From Pseudopedobacter sp037968815 (GTDB lineage: Bacteria > Bacteroidota > Bacteroidia > Sphingobacteriales > Sphingobacteriaceae): 64,000 bases of DNA. The stretch lies in the NCBI GenBank assembly GCA_037968815.1, contig JBBKWF010000008.1, forward strand, positions 310,001-374,000, read 5' to 3'. Shown here piece after piece: positions 52,100 through 61,298 of this stretch. Below the pieces are notes generated by a model. That model was not told the origin of the DNA. It saw only the letters and a program-made list of their open reading frames with translations, and ran no database searches. The translations under genes were made by a program, and so were the position numbers. How positions within the stretch are numbered: the first letter of the stretch is position 1; each line of letters begins with the position of its first letter.

Positions 52100-52492
52100 T
52101 TAAATGTTTTTTAACAAGTCAGACGTTAAAGGCTTTCCTAAAAAGTCGGTTACGTTAGTAAATTCAATTACTTTTTTATGATCGTTTGGATCTAAAGAAG
52201 AAGATAACATAACAATTTTAATGTCTTGTTTATTAGGTGATTGTATATCTTGAAATTCTACTAAAAAGTCAAAACCAGTTTTAACAGGCATTCTGATATC
52301 CAAAAAGATGATCTCTGGTAAGCTTTCATTTGCTTTATCCAAATTGTGCAGATAGTTAATCGCAGACTCGCAAGATTGCTTGATGATAATTTCTTCTGCA
52401 AAGTCACAAGTTCTCAAGATTTTTTCATTAATCATGTTATCAATGAAATTATCGTCAATTAACAATGCTTTATTGTACTTGTAATTTGGCAT
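52100..52492 (-). CDS. Stand-alone response regulator receiver protein
   Basis: The 130-residue CheY-like protein consists of a receiver domain alone. The acidic pair is LIDDN (Asp13-Asp14), the phospho-acceptor Asp65 is in FLDIRMP, and the conserved Lys120 is in FLGKPL. There is no output domain. A histidine kinase is not in the window. It lies downstream of the tolC-type gene (65 bases) and one base before the kinase gene. Confidence 0.9.
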   Translation of the reverse strand: MPNYKYNKALLIDDNFIDNMINEKILRTCDFAEEIIIKQSCESAINYLHNLDKANESLPEIIFLDIRMPVKTGFDFLVEFQDIQSPNKQDIKIVMLSSSLDPNDHKKVIEFTNVTDFLGKPLTSDLLKNI

Positions 52493-52557
52493 AGATAGGA
52501 ATTTATATACAAATATATAAAAAGTATACGTTAAATTTTTTGTTAGTAACCTGTTAA

Positions 52558-53874
52558 TTATAAAGTGATAATGCCAGTAATTTCTTTTAAAGTAATTTCA
52601 CTAATTTTTGCTTGATATAAGGCATTTGCATATCTCGCGTTTGCATTCATATAGTTTCTTTGAGCTTCTCTTAACTCTAACGGAACAATACTTCCAAGCT
52701 TATATTTTTCTAATGTAATATTCAAATTTTCTTCGGCAACTTCAACATTTTTTTTCTCTAAAGATATTAACTGTAAACTCGTTTGGTAACTCTGAAAACT
52801 AGTAAGTAGTTGTGCTTCAATATTTTGTTTTGTTTTTTCGAGATCTAAATTTGCATTTTCTAAAGTAAGTTTTGCGTTTTTTTCTGATCTGTTTTGTTGA
52901 AAACCATTAAAAATATTAATAGAAGCTGTTAAACCATAGTTGAAGCCTCTGCTGTTTGAGCGGACAGGAGCAAAACCATTTTGGAAAGGTGTTGATTTAG
53001 CAAAATTATAACCGGAGTTTAACGAAATAACCGGAAAACGATTAGCTTTTACCTGCTTAACGTATATTTCTGATATTTTTTTATTGATTTCGGCAGTTTG
53101 TAAATCTGGACTTTGGCTATCAACCAAAGTTTTTAAATTCTGATACACTAAACTGTTGTCAATCAAAATATCGTCATCAATATCAAATTCCGTTTGTAAA
53201 TTCCTAGCCATTAACTGATTTAGCCTTATTTTTCCTGTTTTTATCTGATCCTGTTGCATCAATAACTGTGTGGTGTCGGTATTTAAATCAACCTTTGCAG
53301 CCAATAACTCTAGCTTTGAACCTTTGCCTAAGGTATATCTCGACTTTGCATTATTTAATCGTATTGTTGATACCTCTAGTGCGATTTTTATGGCTACTAA
53401 TTGTTTTTTTTGTGACGCTAAACCGTAATAAGCCTCAATTACATCAGCAATAGTTGTTTGTACGGTTATTTTTGCGTTTAGGTTGCCAAGTTTCTCCAGT
53501 TCTTGTATTTGGTTATAATCTGCAAACATTTTAAAGCCGTCAAATATCTTCCAATTTAGGTTTACCCCATAATTTAGATTTGAGGTTTTTGCGTTGTTAA
53601 CTTCACGTATCTCTCCACTTGCCAAATCTATTTTAGACGTCTGGATGTTGTTAACGTCATTCAAATTGCCTGTAACGCTCGGTAAAAACCCAGAATTAGC
53701 ATAGCTTAAATCGTTTTTAGCAATCTCACTTTCGTTATTACTGAGTTTGATATTATAATTATTCTCAAGCGCAATGGTGATGGCATTTTTAAGGTTTAGT
53801 TTTTGTTGTGCACTTAAATCGCCGAAAGGCAAACAGAATAACAGCAGGCTGTATATTAATATTTTGTTTCTCAT
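52558..53874 (-). CDS. TolC family outer-membrane efflux protein
   Basis: The 438-residue outer-membrane channel component has a signal peptide (residues 1-22, LSAQ) followed by two TolC repeats. NAITIALENNYNIKL opens the first, and the long helices contain NNAKSRYTLGKGSKLELLAAKVDL and ITLEKYKLGSIVPLELREAQR. It is the last gene of the MarR-adaptor-RND-TolC operon and starts one base after the RND gene stop. Confidence 0.93.
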   Translation of the reverse strand: MRNKILIYSLLLFCLPFGDLSAQQKLNLKNAITIALENNYNIKLSNNESEIAKNDLSYANSGFLPSVTGNLNDVNNIQTSKIDLASGEIREVNNAKTSNLNYGVNLNWKIFDGFKMFADYNQIQELEKLGNLNAKITVQTTIADVIEAYYGLASQKKQLVAIKIALEVSTIRLNNAKSRYTLGKGSKLELLAAKVDLNTDTTQLLMQQDQIKTGKIRLNQLMARNLQTEFDIDDDILIDNSLVYQNLKTLVDSQSPDLQTAEINKKISEIYVKQVKANRFPVISLNSGYNFAKSTPFQNGFAPVRSNSRGFNYGLTASINIFNGFQQNRSEKNAKLTLENANLDLEKTKQNIEAQLLTSFQSYQTSLQLISLEKKNVEVAEENLNITLEKYKLGSIVPLELREAQRNYMNANARYANALYQAKISEITLKEITGIITL

Positions 53875-53875
53875 T

Positions 53876-56800
53876 TTATGCGTTTTTTTCTGCGAGTTTA
53901 ATTTCTCTTTCGGCTTTTTCTGCTCTTGTTTCTTTATGCTCTTTAGACCAATATGAATAAATAGCAGGGATTACAAATAAAGTAAGTAGGAGAGAGAACA
54001 TTGTTCCGCCTATAATTACTGTACCCATACTCATTCTACTTTTTGCTGCCGCACCAAAAGCCATTGCAATAGGCAAGGCACCAAGGGCAATGGTCAAACT
54101 GGTCATTAAAATTGGACGCAAACGAGATACGGATGCTTCTCTGATTGCCTGTGATACGGGCATGCCTTTTTCTTTTAATTGATTTGCAAATTCAACAATT
54201 AGAATCCCATTCTTCGTGACCAGCCCTATGAGCATAATGGTGCCAATTTGGCTAAAGATATTCCATGATTGTCCCAATAACCATAACGAAAAGAATGCTC
54301 CAGCAACTGCCATTGGAACCGTAATTATAATAATAATAGGGTCAACAAAGCTTTCAAATTGCGCTGCTAAAATTAGATAAACTAACAATAAAGCCAGCCC
54401 AAATGCAAAAGTGGTGTTCGAGTTACTTTCTGCAAAATCTCTAGACTCTCCAGCTAAGTCTGTTGAGAAACTATCGTCTAAAATTTTAGCTTGTGCATCT
54501 TTCATGGCTTCAATTCCATCTCCAATTGATTTTCCCGGGACAACAGCAGCAGAAACCGTTGCAGAAACAAATCTGTTGTTTCTAAAAAGTTGCGGTGGAC
54601 TGCTTTTTTCTTCCACATTTACCAGGTTATCTAATTGAATTAACTCACCCGAAGAGTTTCTAACGTAGATAGAACTTAAATCATAAGGGTCGTTACGTTT
54701 ATTTCTATCGAACTGGCCAATTACTTGAAACTGTTTACCGTCCATTGTAAAATATGCAAACCTTTGTCCGCTTAAAGATAGCTGTAGAGTTTGTGCAACA
54801 TCTAATACAGAAACGCCTAAATCTTGGGCTTTGTTTCTATCAATAGATACATAAAGCTCTGGCTTATTAAATTTAAGGTCAACATCTGTATTTGTGAAAA
54901 CTGGGTTTTTACCAATCTCGTCCATAAATAGAGGTAACTTCTCTCTAAGTTTTTCAAAATTAGGTGCTTGTATAACAAACTGAACAGGCATTCCTCTAGA
55001 GCGTCCTACTGCAATTGTTGCTTGCTGAATTACAAATGCTTTTGCACCGTTTAGCTTTTTTAAATCTTGGGTAAGATCTTGGGCTATTTTATCTTGTGAT
55101 CTTTCACGTTCGCCTGGGTCTTTTAGTTTTATCCTAAAAAAAACCTGTATTGGCGGCTCCTGATCCTGAAAACCCTGGAGAGGTTACTGATAAGTATGCC
55201 GACTTTTCAGGGATGGAATCTTGTACAACTTTACTTACCTGAAGTATATAGTCATCAGTATATTCAAATGAAGAGCCTTCTGGTGCTGTTATAGATAAAG
55301 ATAAAGCGCTTCTATCGTCTAAAGGCGAGGTTTCTTTAGGTAGTATTTGCCAAAATAATGCAATTAAGCCAATACAAACAATCACAATAGGAAAAGCCAA
55401 CCACCTCTTACTCAAAAACTTTTCTAGCTTTTCGTGATAAGTGCTGTTCATTTTCTCGAAGAACGGCTCGGTCTTAATATAGAAATTAGATTTTTTTGTG
55501 CCTTTAATTAAGTAGGCGTTCAACATCGGCGTAAGCGTTAAAGAAACAAATGCCGATATAAGTACGGCCGCCCCAATTACTATTCCAAACTCCCTGAACA
55601 GCCGCCCCACAAAGCCTTCTAAAAATATTACGGGTAGAAAAACAGCAGCCAATGTAACAGAGATGGATATTACGGCAAAGAATATCTCATTAGCCCCTTT
55701 TATAGCAGCTTCAAATGGAGACATGCCTTCTTCCACTTTTTTATAGATATTTTCGGTAACCACAATACCGTCATCCACCACCAAGCCTGTCGCTAGCACT
55801 ATCGCCAGCAGTGTTAATACGTTTATGGAGAAACCAAAAAGGTACATGATGAAAAACGTAGCTATTAACGATACCGGTATATCAATTAAAGGTCTAAAAG
55901 CAATACTCCAATCTCTAAAAAACAAATATATAATGATGATTACCAATAGAATAGCTATGCCTAACGTTTCTGCTACTTCAATTACAGAACGTTTAATAAA
56001 AATGGTGTTATCTAAGGCAATGTTAAGCGTGAAGTCATCTGGCAACTCTTTTTTTAGCTCATCGTAACGTTTGTAAAACTCGTCGGCAATATTGATATAG
56101 TTTGCACCAGGTTGCGGAACAATTGCTGTTGCAACCATTGGCATATTGCCAGACCGTAATACAGTTTCTTCATTTTCTGGACCTAACTCGGCATGACCAA
56201 TATCTTTAAGTCTAATAATATTAAGCCCATCGTTTTTGATAATCAAATTATTAAACTGCTCAGGGTTTGTAAGGTTACCGACAGTTTTTACGGTTAATTC
56301 TGTGTTTTCACCAGTGATTTTTCCGGAAGGAAGTTCTACATTCTGTTTGTCTAATGCATTTTTAACATCCAACGGAGTTAAAGCGTAGGAAGCAAGTTTG
56401 TCAGGATCTAACCATAAACGCATGGCATATGTTTTTTGACCCCAAATTTGAACTGATGATACGCCAGGTATTGTTTGTAGGCGTTGAGCAATTACGTTTT
56501 CGGCATAATCACTCAGTTCCATTATGTTACGTTTATCGCTTTGGATAGTCATTGATATAATGGAGGAGGAGTTTGCATCTGCCTTAGACACAACTGGCAA
56601 ACCATCAATATCTTTAGGCAAATTACGTGATGCCTGCGAAACTTTGTCTCTTACATCATTTGCTGCTTCTTCAAGGTCCTTATTTAAATTAAACTCAATA
56701 GTAATGGAGCTTGAACCTTGGTTACTTGAAGAGGAGATGTTTTTTATCCCATCAATTTGGTTGATGTACTTTTCTAGGGGTTCTGTAATCTGCGACTCAA

Positions 56801-56975
56801 TAATATCAGAGTTGGCACCTGGGTAGTTTGTTCTTACAGAAACCACAGGCGGGTCAATAGAAGGGTATTCTCTTACCCCTAAAAAGGCAAAACCAATAAT
56901 CCCGAAAATTAAGAGCATAAGGTTAAGCACAATGGCTAAAACCGGCCTTTTAATACTGATGGTGGATATACTCAT
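53876..56975 (-). pseudogene. RND efflux permease split by a single-base frameshift
   Basis: The N-terminal frame (55134-56975, 613 residues) covers the inner-membrane segment 1, the porter domain, transmembrane segments 2-7 and part of the second porter domain. It then stops at TAG (55134-55136) directly after a run of eight T (A at 55136-55143 on the plus strand). Removing one T gives RIKLKDPGERERSQDK and joins the frame to the downstream 371-residue ORF (VPVQFVIQAPN-like start at 54991 to 53876), for a normal total of about 1032 residues. The pump motifs VVDDGIVVTENI (TM4) and GLVTKNGILIVEFA (TM10) are present. The rest is intact. This may be a sequencing error, a true inactivation, or a slippage-controlled gene. 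Confidence 0.85.
55134..55143 (-). other. Poly-T frameshift site in the RND permease gene
   Basis: On the coding strand the bases read GG, then eight T, then AGG. In the zero frame this is GGT TTT TTT TAG, giving a stop. With one T fewer, or a +1 slip at the TTT-TAG step, translation continues as AGG ATA into the rest of the pump. Confidence 0.85.
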
Positions 56976-56976
56976 G

Positions 56977-58050
56977 CTATTTCTTAATTTCGTTATTTAA
57001 CTTAATTTGAACAGGAGTGCCTTCTTTTAAAGCCATTATTCCGCTTGTTATTACAGTATCGCCTTTGCTTATTCCCTTGCTAACCAAAACCCTATCAGCA
57101 GTTCTAACATCAGATTCAATGCTTGCTGTTTGCGCTTTTCCGTTTTTAACAATAAAAACCTGTTTGCCATTTAGGATCGGCGTAACTGCCGCTGAAGGAA
57201 TTAGAATTGCATTTTCAATAGACTTTAATGTTAAGCTAACGTTTGCAAAAGTTCCGGGGATAAGGTAATTATCGCTGTTTTCTGCTAAAGCCTTAATGAC
57301 TAATGTCCTAGTGTTTATATCAATAGCAGGTTCTTTTGCATATATAACGCCATTAAAGAGCTTGGATGTGCCAGCAACAGTAAAGGTGATTTTTGAACCA
57401 TCTTTTACCATTTGGCTGTATTTCTCGGGGATCGAAAAAGTGATTTTTACAGGGTTTACACTCACTAAGTTTGCAATGGTTTGGCTTGGTGTTACATAAG
57501 CACCATTTGATACATTACGTAAGCCTATTTTACCGGAAAAAGGAGCCCTAATTTCTGTTTTAGCTAATTGCGCCCTAACTAATTGGCTTTGCGCTTGTAA
57601 TGATTTTAGTTCTGCTTCTGCATTGTCAAACTCTTCTTGGCTAATGGCTTCAGATTTCAAAAGCTTTTTGGCTCTGTCTGCAGTTTCATTTGCTAATTTT
57701 TGTTTGGTTAAAGCTTGTGCGTATTGTGCTTGGAGTTCGCTATCGTCAATTTTTAATAGCAAAGTTCCTTTACTAACAGATGTACCTTCTTTAAAATTGA
57801 TACTTTTAATGATTCCGGATATTTCACTGCGAATTTCCACCTGTTCATTTGCTTCAATTCCACCTGATACGTTTACTTCGTCAGAAAAATCTTCAGTAGT
57901 TGCAATTATACCGTTGACTACAATTTTTTGAGAATTTTTTGCAAAACCAGCACCTTTGCTACTTATTTCTTTGTTGGCGTTAATCCGATTGTAAATGAGG
58001 TAGCCTAACAATAACACAATAAGTGCATAAACAATATATTTAATTTTCAT
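56977..58050 (-). CDS. RND efflux periplasmic adaptor subunit
   Basis: The 357-residue membrane-fusion protein has an N-terminal membrane anchor (residues 4-20) and a lipoyl/barrel-sandwich domain (VEIRSEISGIIKSINFKEGTSVSKGTLL). A helical hairpin (ALTKQKLANETADRAKKLL) and beta-barrel and membrane-proximal domains follow (LIPGTFANVSLTL, AVTPILNGKQVFIV). It links the inner-membrane RND pump to the TolC channel. It follows the MarR gene by three bases and precedes the RND gene by one. Confidence 0.93.
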   Translation of the reverse strand: MKIKYIVYALIVLLLGYLIYNRINANKEISSKGAGFAKNSQKIVVNGIIATTEDFSDEVNVSGGIEANEQVEIRSEISGIIKSINFKEGTSVSKGTLLLKIDDSELQAQYAQALTKQKLANETADRAKKLLKSEAISQEEFDNAEAELKSLQAQSQLVRAQLAKTEIRAPFSGKIGLRNVSNGAYVTPSQTIANLVSVNPVKITFSIPEKYSQMVKDGSKITFTVAGTSKLFNGVIYAKEPAIDINTRTLVIKALAENSDNYLIPGTFANVSLTLKSIENAILIPSAAVTPILNGKQVFIVKNGKAQTASIESDVRTADRVLVSKGISKGDTVITSGIMALKEGTPVQIKLNNEIKK

Positions 58051-58053
58051 GGT

Positions 58054-58533
58054 CTATATTTTTGATTTTGAGTAGTCAATATTAATAGTGTGGTTGTTAT
58101 CTATGTTTAAGTTGATTTCTATTTGCTTAATTACTTCTAGAAATACCTTTTTATCGGCATCGGTGATGTTGCTTAAAGCTAATTGATTGGCTTTTTCAAT
58201 GGCATCATTAATTTCTGGGATATATTGATGGGCTTTTTCTGTTAGCTTAATTAAGTGTTTTCTTCTGTCTTCTAAACTAGTTTCTCTGTAAACGAATCCT
58301 GTTTTAGATAAATAATCAATGATGTTTACCATAAATGATTTATCAACGTGAAAAAAAGTAGCTAAATCTTTTTGAGTTAAGCTTTCTTTATGTAGGTGTA
58401 TGTAAGTTAAAACATAGTGATACCGCTCTAAAGGGATATCATTGGTGAAATCATCAAAAATACTTAGGTATTTTTTAGAAATCATCATTAAATGGTGTAT
58501 AATAGGCTGAATTTCTGTATCGGTAGATGACAT
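58054..58533 (-). CDS. MarR family transcriptional regulator
   Basis: The 159-residue winged-helix repressor has its DNA-binding region at about residues 50-100 (LTQKDLATFFHVDKSFMVNIIDYL, then GFVYRETSLEDRRKHLIKLT). The DRRKHLI wing is characteristic. It is the first gene of the efflux operon and is divergent from the M61 peptidase gene; a candidate operator lies 17 bases upstream of its start. It probably represses the pump genes until a ligand binds. Confidence 0.92.
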   Translation of the reverse strand: MSSTDTEIQPIIHHLMMISKKYLSIFDDFTNDIPLERYHYVLTYIHLHKESLTQKDLATFFHVDKSFMVNIIDYLSKTGFVYRETSLEDRRKHLIKLTEKAHQYIPEINDAIEKANQLALSNITDADKKVFLEVIKQIEINLNIDNNHTINIDYSKSKI

Positions 58534-58550
58534 GATTCAAAAATAATTAT

Positions 58551-58581
58551 TTGTAGTATGATTAGTTGGTAGTATCAACTA
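58551..58581. promoter_or_regulatory. Candidate MarR operator
   Basis: TAGTTG-GTAGTAT-CAACTA is a palindrome with perfect six-base arms (58563-58581). It is preceded by TTGTAGTATGA, which repeats the core GTAGTAT in tandem. It lies between the divergent MarR and peptidase genes. Confidence 0.5.
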
Positions 58582-58657
58582 TATTACAATTTTGTGATTA
58601 TTGAAGTAATTTATATAGTTTAGTTTTAAGAAATTTAAATCGATACCTCAAAAAATT

Positions 58658-60451
58658 ATGTTTAAACGATTATCAACTCTAGTTTTTATTATCCCTTTAA
58701 TGTTTATGAGTATAAAAAGTCAAGCGCAAAATAGTAGCGATATAGTATTTGAAGTCTCTTTTTTAGAGCCTCAGGCACATTATGCAGATATTAAAATGAC
58801 TATCAATAACATTAAAACAAGTGAAGTTATTTTAAAGATGCCAGTTTGGGCACCGGGCTCTTATTTGGTTAGGGAGTTTGCAAAAAACGTTGAAAGTTTT
58901 AATGCAATAGCAAGCAAACAAGCTGTTCCTTTTGAAAAAGTGAGAAAAAATGCTTGGAAAATCAATACAAAAGGTAAAAAATCTATTACAGTAACCTACA
59001 GGGTTTATAGCTTCGAGGCTTCTGTACGTACTAGCTACGTTGATGAATCTCATGCCTTTTTATCGCCAACCGGAATTTTTATGTATCCCGATGGTGGATT
59101 AGATAAGTCATCCACAGTAACTATCATTCCTCATAAAAATTGGAAAAAAGTTTCTACAGGTTTAACACCTGTTAAGGGAGAGAAATTCACTTATTACGCT
59201 AAAAATTTCGATTGGCTTTTTGATTCTCCTATAGAAGTTGGTAACCAAGATATCTTTGAATTTACAGCTTCCGGCGTTAAACATGAAGTAGCCATGGTTG
59301 GTGGTGGCAACTATGATAAAGAAAAGCTTAAAATTGATATGACAAAAATTGTAGAACAACAGACTGCAATTTTTGGAGAGAACCCTAATAAATATTACGT
59401 TTTTATTGTTCATAATTCCAAATCCGGTGGCGGTGGCTTAGAGCATCAAAACTCAACAGTTTTAGGTGCATCAAGAGACTCATATACTGATCCATCAAAG
59501 TATCAGGGCTTTTTAGGGTTGGTGGCGCATGAGTATTTTCACCTGTGGAATATCAAGCGCTTAAGACCAATTAACTTAGGTCCGTTTGATTACGATAACG
59601 AAAATTATACTACCAATTTGTGGATTGCCGAAGGTTTTACTTCTTATTATGATAATTTGGTGGTGCAACGTACTGGTGTATATTCTCCAAACTATTGGTT
59701 AAACCTGTTGGAGCGTGATATTAGCGCAGTTGAAAACCGTTTAGGCAATAAAGAACAATCACTTAGTGAAGCTAGTTTTGATGCTTGGATAAAGTATTAT
59801 CGACCAAATGAAAACAGCAATAATACCACAGTTTCTTATTACGGTAAAGGGTCTTTAATTGCTTGTCTTTTAGATTTAGAGATTATAAATGCATCTGACG
59901 CAAAGTTTTCTTTGGATGATGTGATGCGTTATACTTATAATGAATATCATAAGAAAAAGGGCAGAGGGTACACTGATGCGGAATTTAAGTTAGCTCTAGA
60001 AAAGTACACAAAGCAAAACTTAGATCAGTTTTATGCTGATTATATTTATGGTACAAAAAGCTTAGACTTTAATAAGTACTTAAATTATGCGGGTTTTAGT
60101 TTAGCGGAAGAGCCTGCTAATCAAGGTAAACCTTATTTAGGGGTTAAACTATCAAAAACTAATACTGCCGAAATTATATCTGTAAATAGAAATACTGCTT
60201 CTTGGGAAGCTGGCTTAAATGTTAATGATGAAATTATTGCTATTAACGGCGAACGGGTAAGTAATGCTTTAGATTACGTTGCTGAGCTAAGCACAAACGA
60301 AGAACTGAATTTTTTAATAAGTAGAGACGGTATCCTGAAAAATATAACCGTGAAATTAAAGCCTAGTGCTTCAAAAAAGTATCAACTTAGAAAGTTAGAA
60401 AATCTAAGCTCAAAACAAACATCTGTTTTAGAAAAATGGTTGAGTTTGTAG
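58658..60451 (+). CDS. M61 family metallopeptidase with PDZ domain
   Basis: The 597-residue exported peptidase has a signal peptide (residues 1-23). An N-terminal beta domain follows (MPVWAPGSYLVREFAKNVE), then the zinc-site helix HEYFH (His291 and His295) followed by LWNIKRLRP. Glu in WIAEGFTSYYDN is the third ligand. A PDZ domain (about 490-570; YLGVKLSKT, NRNTASWEAGLNVNDEIIAINGERV) closes the protein. M61 enzymes are glycyl aminopeptidase-like; the natural substrate is unknown. A bidirectional terminator follows. Confidence 0.93.
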   Translation: MFKRLSTLVFIIPLMFMSIKSQAQNSSDIVFEVSFLEPQAHYADIKMTINNIKTSEVILKMPVWAPGSYLVREFAKNVESFNAIASKQAVPFEKVRKNAWKINTKGKKSITVTYRVYSFEASVRTSYVDESHAFLSPTGIFMYPDGGLDKSSTVTIIPHKNWKKVSTGLTPVKGEKFTYYAKNFDWLFDSPIEVGNQDIFEFTASGVKHEVAMVGGGNYDKEKLKIDMTKIVEQQTAIFGENPNKYYVFIVHNSKSGGGGLEHQNSTVLGASRDSYTDPSKYQGFLGLVAHEYFHLWNIKRLRPINLGPFDYDNENYTTNLWIAEGFTSYYDNLVVQRTGVYSPNYWLNLLERDISAVENRLGNKEQSLSEASFDAWIKYYRPNENSNNTTVSYYGKGSLIACLLDLEIINASDAKFSLDDVMRYTYNEYHKKKGRGYTDAEFKLALEKYTKQNLDQFYADYIYGTKSLDFNKYLNYAGFSLAEEPANQGKPYLGVKLSKTNTAEIISVNRNTASWEAGLNVNDEIIAINGERVSNALDYVAELSTNEELNFLISRDGILKNITVKLKPSASKKYQLRKLENLSSKQTSVLEKWLSL

Positions 60452-60467
60452 TAATTAGATAAATTCA

Positions 60468-60508
60468 AAAAAACCTACGAGGCTTAATCAGCCTCGTAGG
60501 TTTTTTTT
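60468..60508. terminator. Bidirectional intrinsic terminator
   Basis: AAAAAACCTACGAGGC and GCCTCGTAGGTTTTTT form a 16-base stem with a loop of about 8 bases between convergent genes. Confidence 0.93.
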
Positions 60509-60513
60509 TGCAA

Positions 60514-61014
60514 TTAGAAAGTATATCTAAAAGTTAATGCTGCCTCTAAATCTAAATATGGCCCTCTAGCTAATTCTAAACGTGGGTGTAAATCTGCAGA
60601 AATTGAAACTGGAATATCTGGCACTTGCCACTCTAGTCCTAAAATACCATCTGCACCAAGTAAGATACCGCCATCACCATAATACCTGTTTCTGCCGTAA
60701 GCCTTATAATACCTGTCTTCACTAATTCCGCCAATATGTGCACCAGCACCATAAAACCAAGTTAAAGATGGTTCTGCAAAAGCAGTTGCGTGTTTTTCAT
60801 AAAAACCTGTTACCACAAAAACACCTGGTCTAAACCCTAGAATTCCTTCTAAAGCAGTATCAGAAGCAATAAAGTGTTTTAAACTTAATCCATTTTCATA
60901 ACCACCTAATCTTAATCCTACGGCGGTATTATAGTTTGCCTGTGCAGATGCACTCATGTTCAATCCCAAAACTAGCCCTACAAGAGCTATTAGTTTTATT
61001 ACGTTCTTTTTCAT
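60514..61014 (-). CDS. Exported outer-membrane beta-barrel-like protein
   Basis: From ATG 61014 the protein has 166 residues, a signal peptide (MKKNVIKLIALVGLVL to ASAQ) and alternating strands rich in Gly and aromatic residues. It ends in Phe (ALTFRYTF), the signature of an outer-membrane beta-barrel. A TTG start at 61029 with a nearby AGGAG is possible, but the added residues (MIKYK) do not improve the signal peptide. Small eight-strand barrels of this kind in Bacteroidota are structural or of unknown function. Confidence 0.75.
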   Translation of the reverse strand: MKKNVIKLIALVGLVLGLNMSASAQANYNTAVGLRLGGYENGLSLKHFIASDTALEGILGFRPGVFVVTGFYEKHATAFAEPSLTWFYGAGAHIGGISEDRYYKAYGRNRYYGDGGILLGADGILGLEWQVPDIPVSISADLHPRLELARGPYLDLEAALTFRYTF

Positions 61015-61232
61015 TTTATATTTAATCAATTTATTCTCCTTGTGCTCAAAGTAAATGCCAATTAGATAACAAAGTGTATTTATAATAATTATATTTTTAA
61101 ATATTTGATTAGTAGTATTTTATATTTCTGTCTTAAATCTGTTAAAATGGCAAACTTATTAATCGTAATAATTTTGAGGTTTTTGAATATTAAATACGTT
61201 ATTTCTTAGGTTTTGAGCTTTAATTTTTTATT

Positions 61233-61262
61233 TTTGGTTAAGGTGAATTACCATTTAGTTTG
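61233..61262 (+). promoter_or_regulatory. Candidate promoter of the acyl-CoA ligase gene
   Basis: TTTG (61233-61236), an 18-base spacer and TTAGTTTG (61255-61262) resemble the Bacteroidota promoter TTTG-N19-TAnnTTTG with one mismatch. The ATG lies 36 bases downstream. Confidence 0.45.
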
Positions 61263-61298
61263 CCGATATAAACCATTTAACCTTTAATTCTCGTCAAT

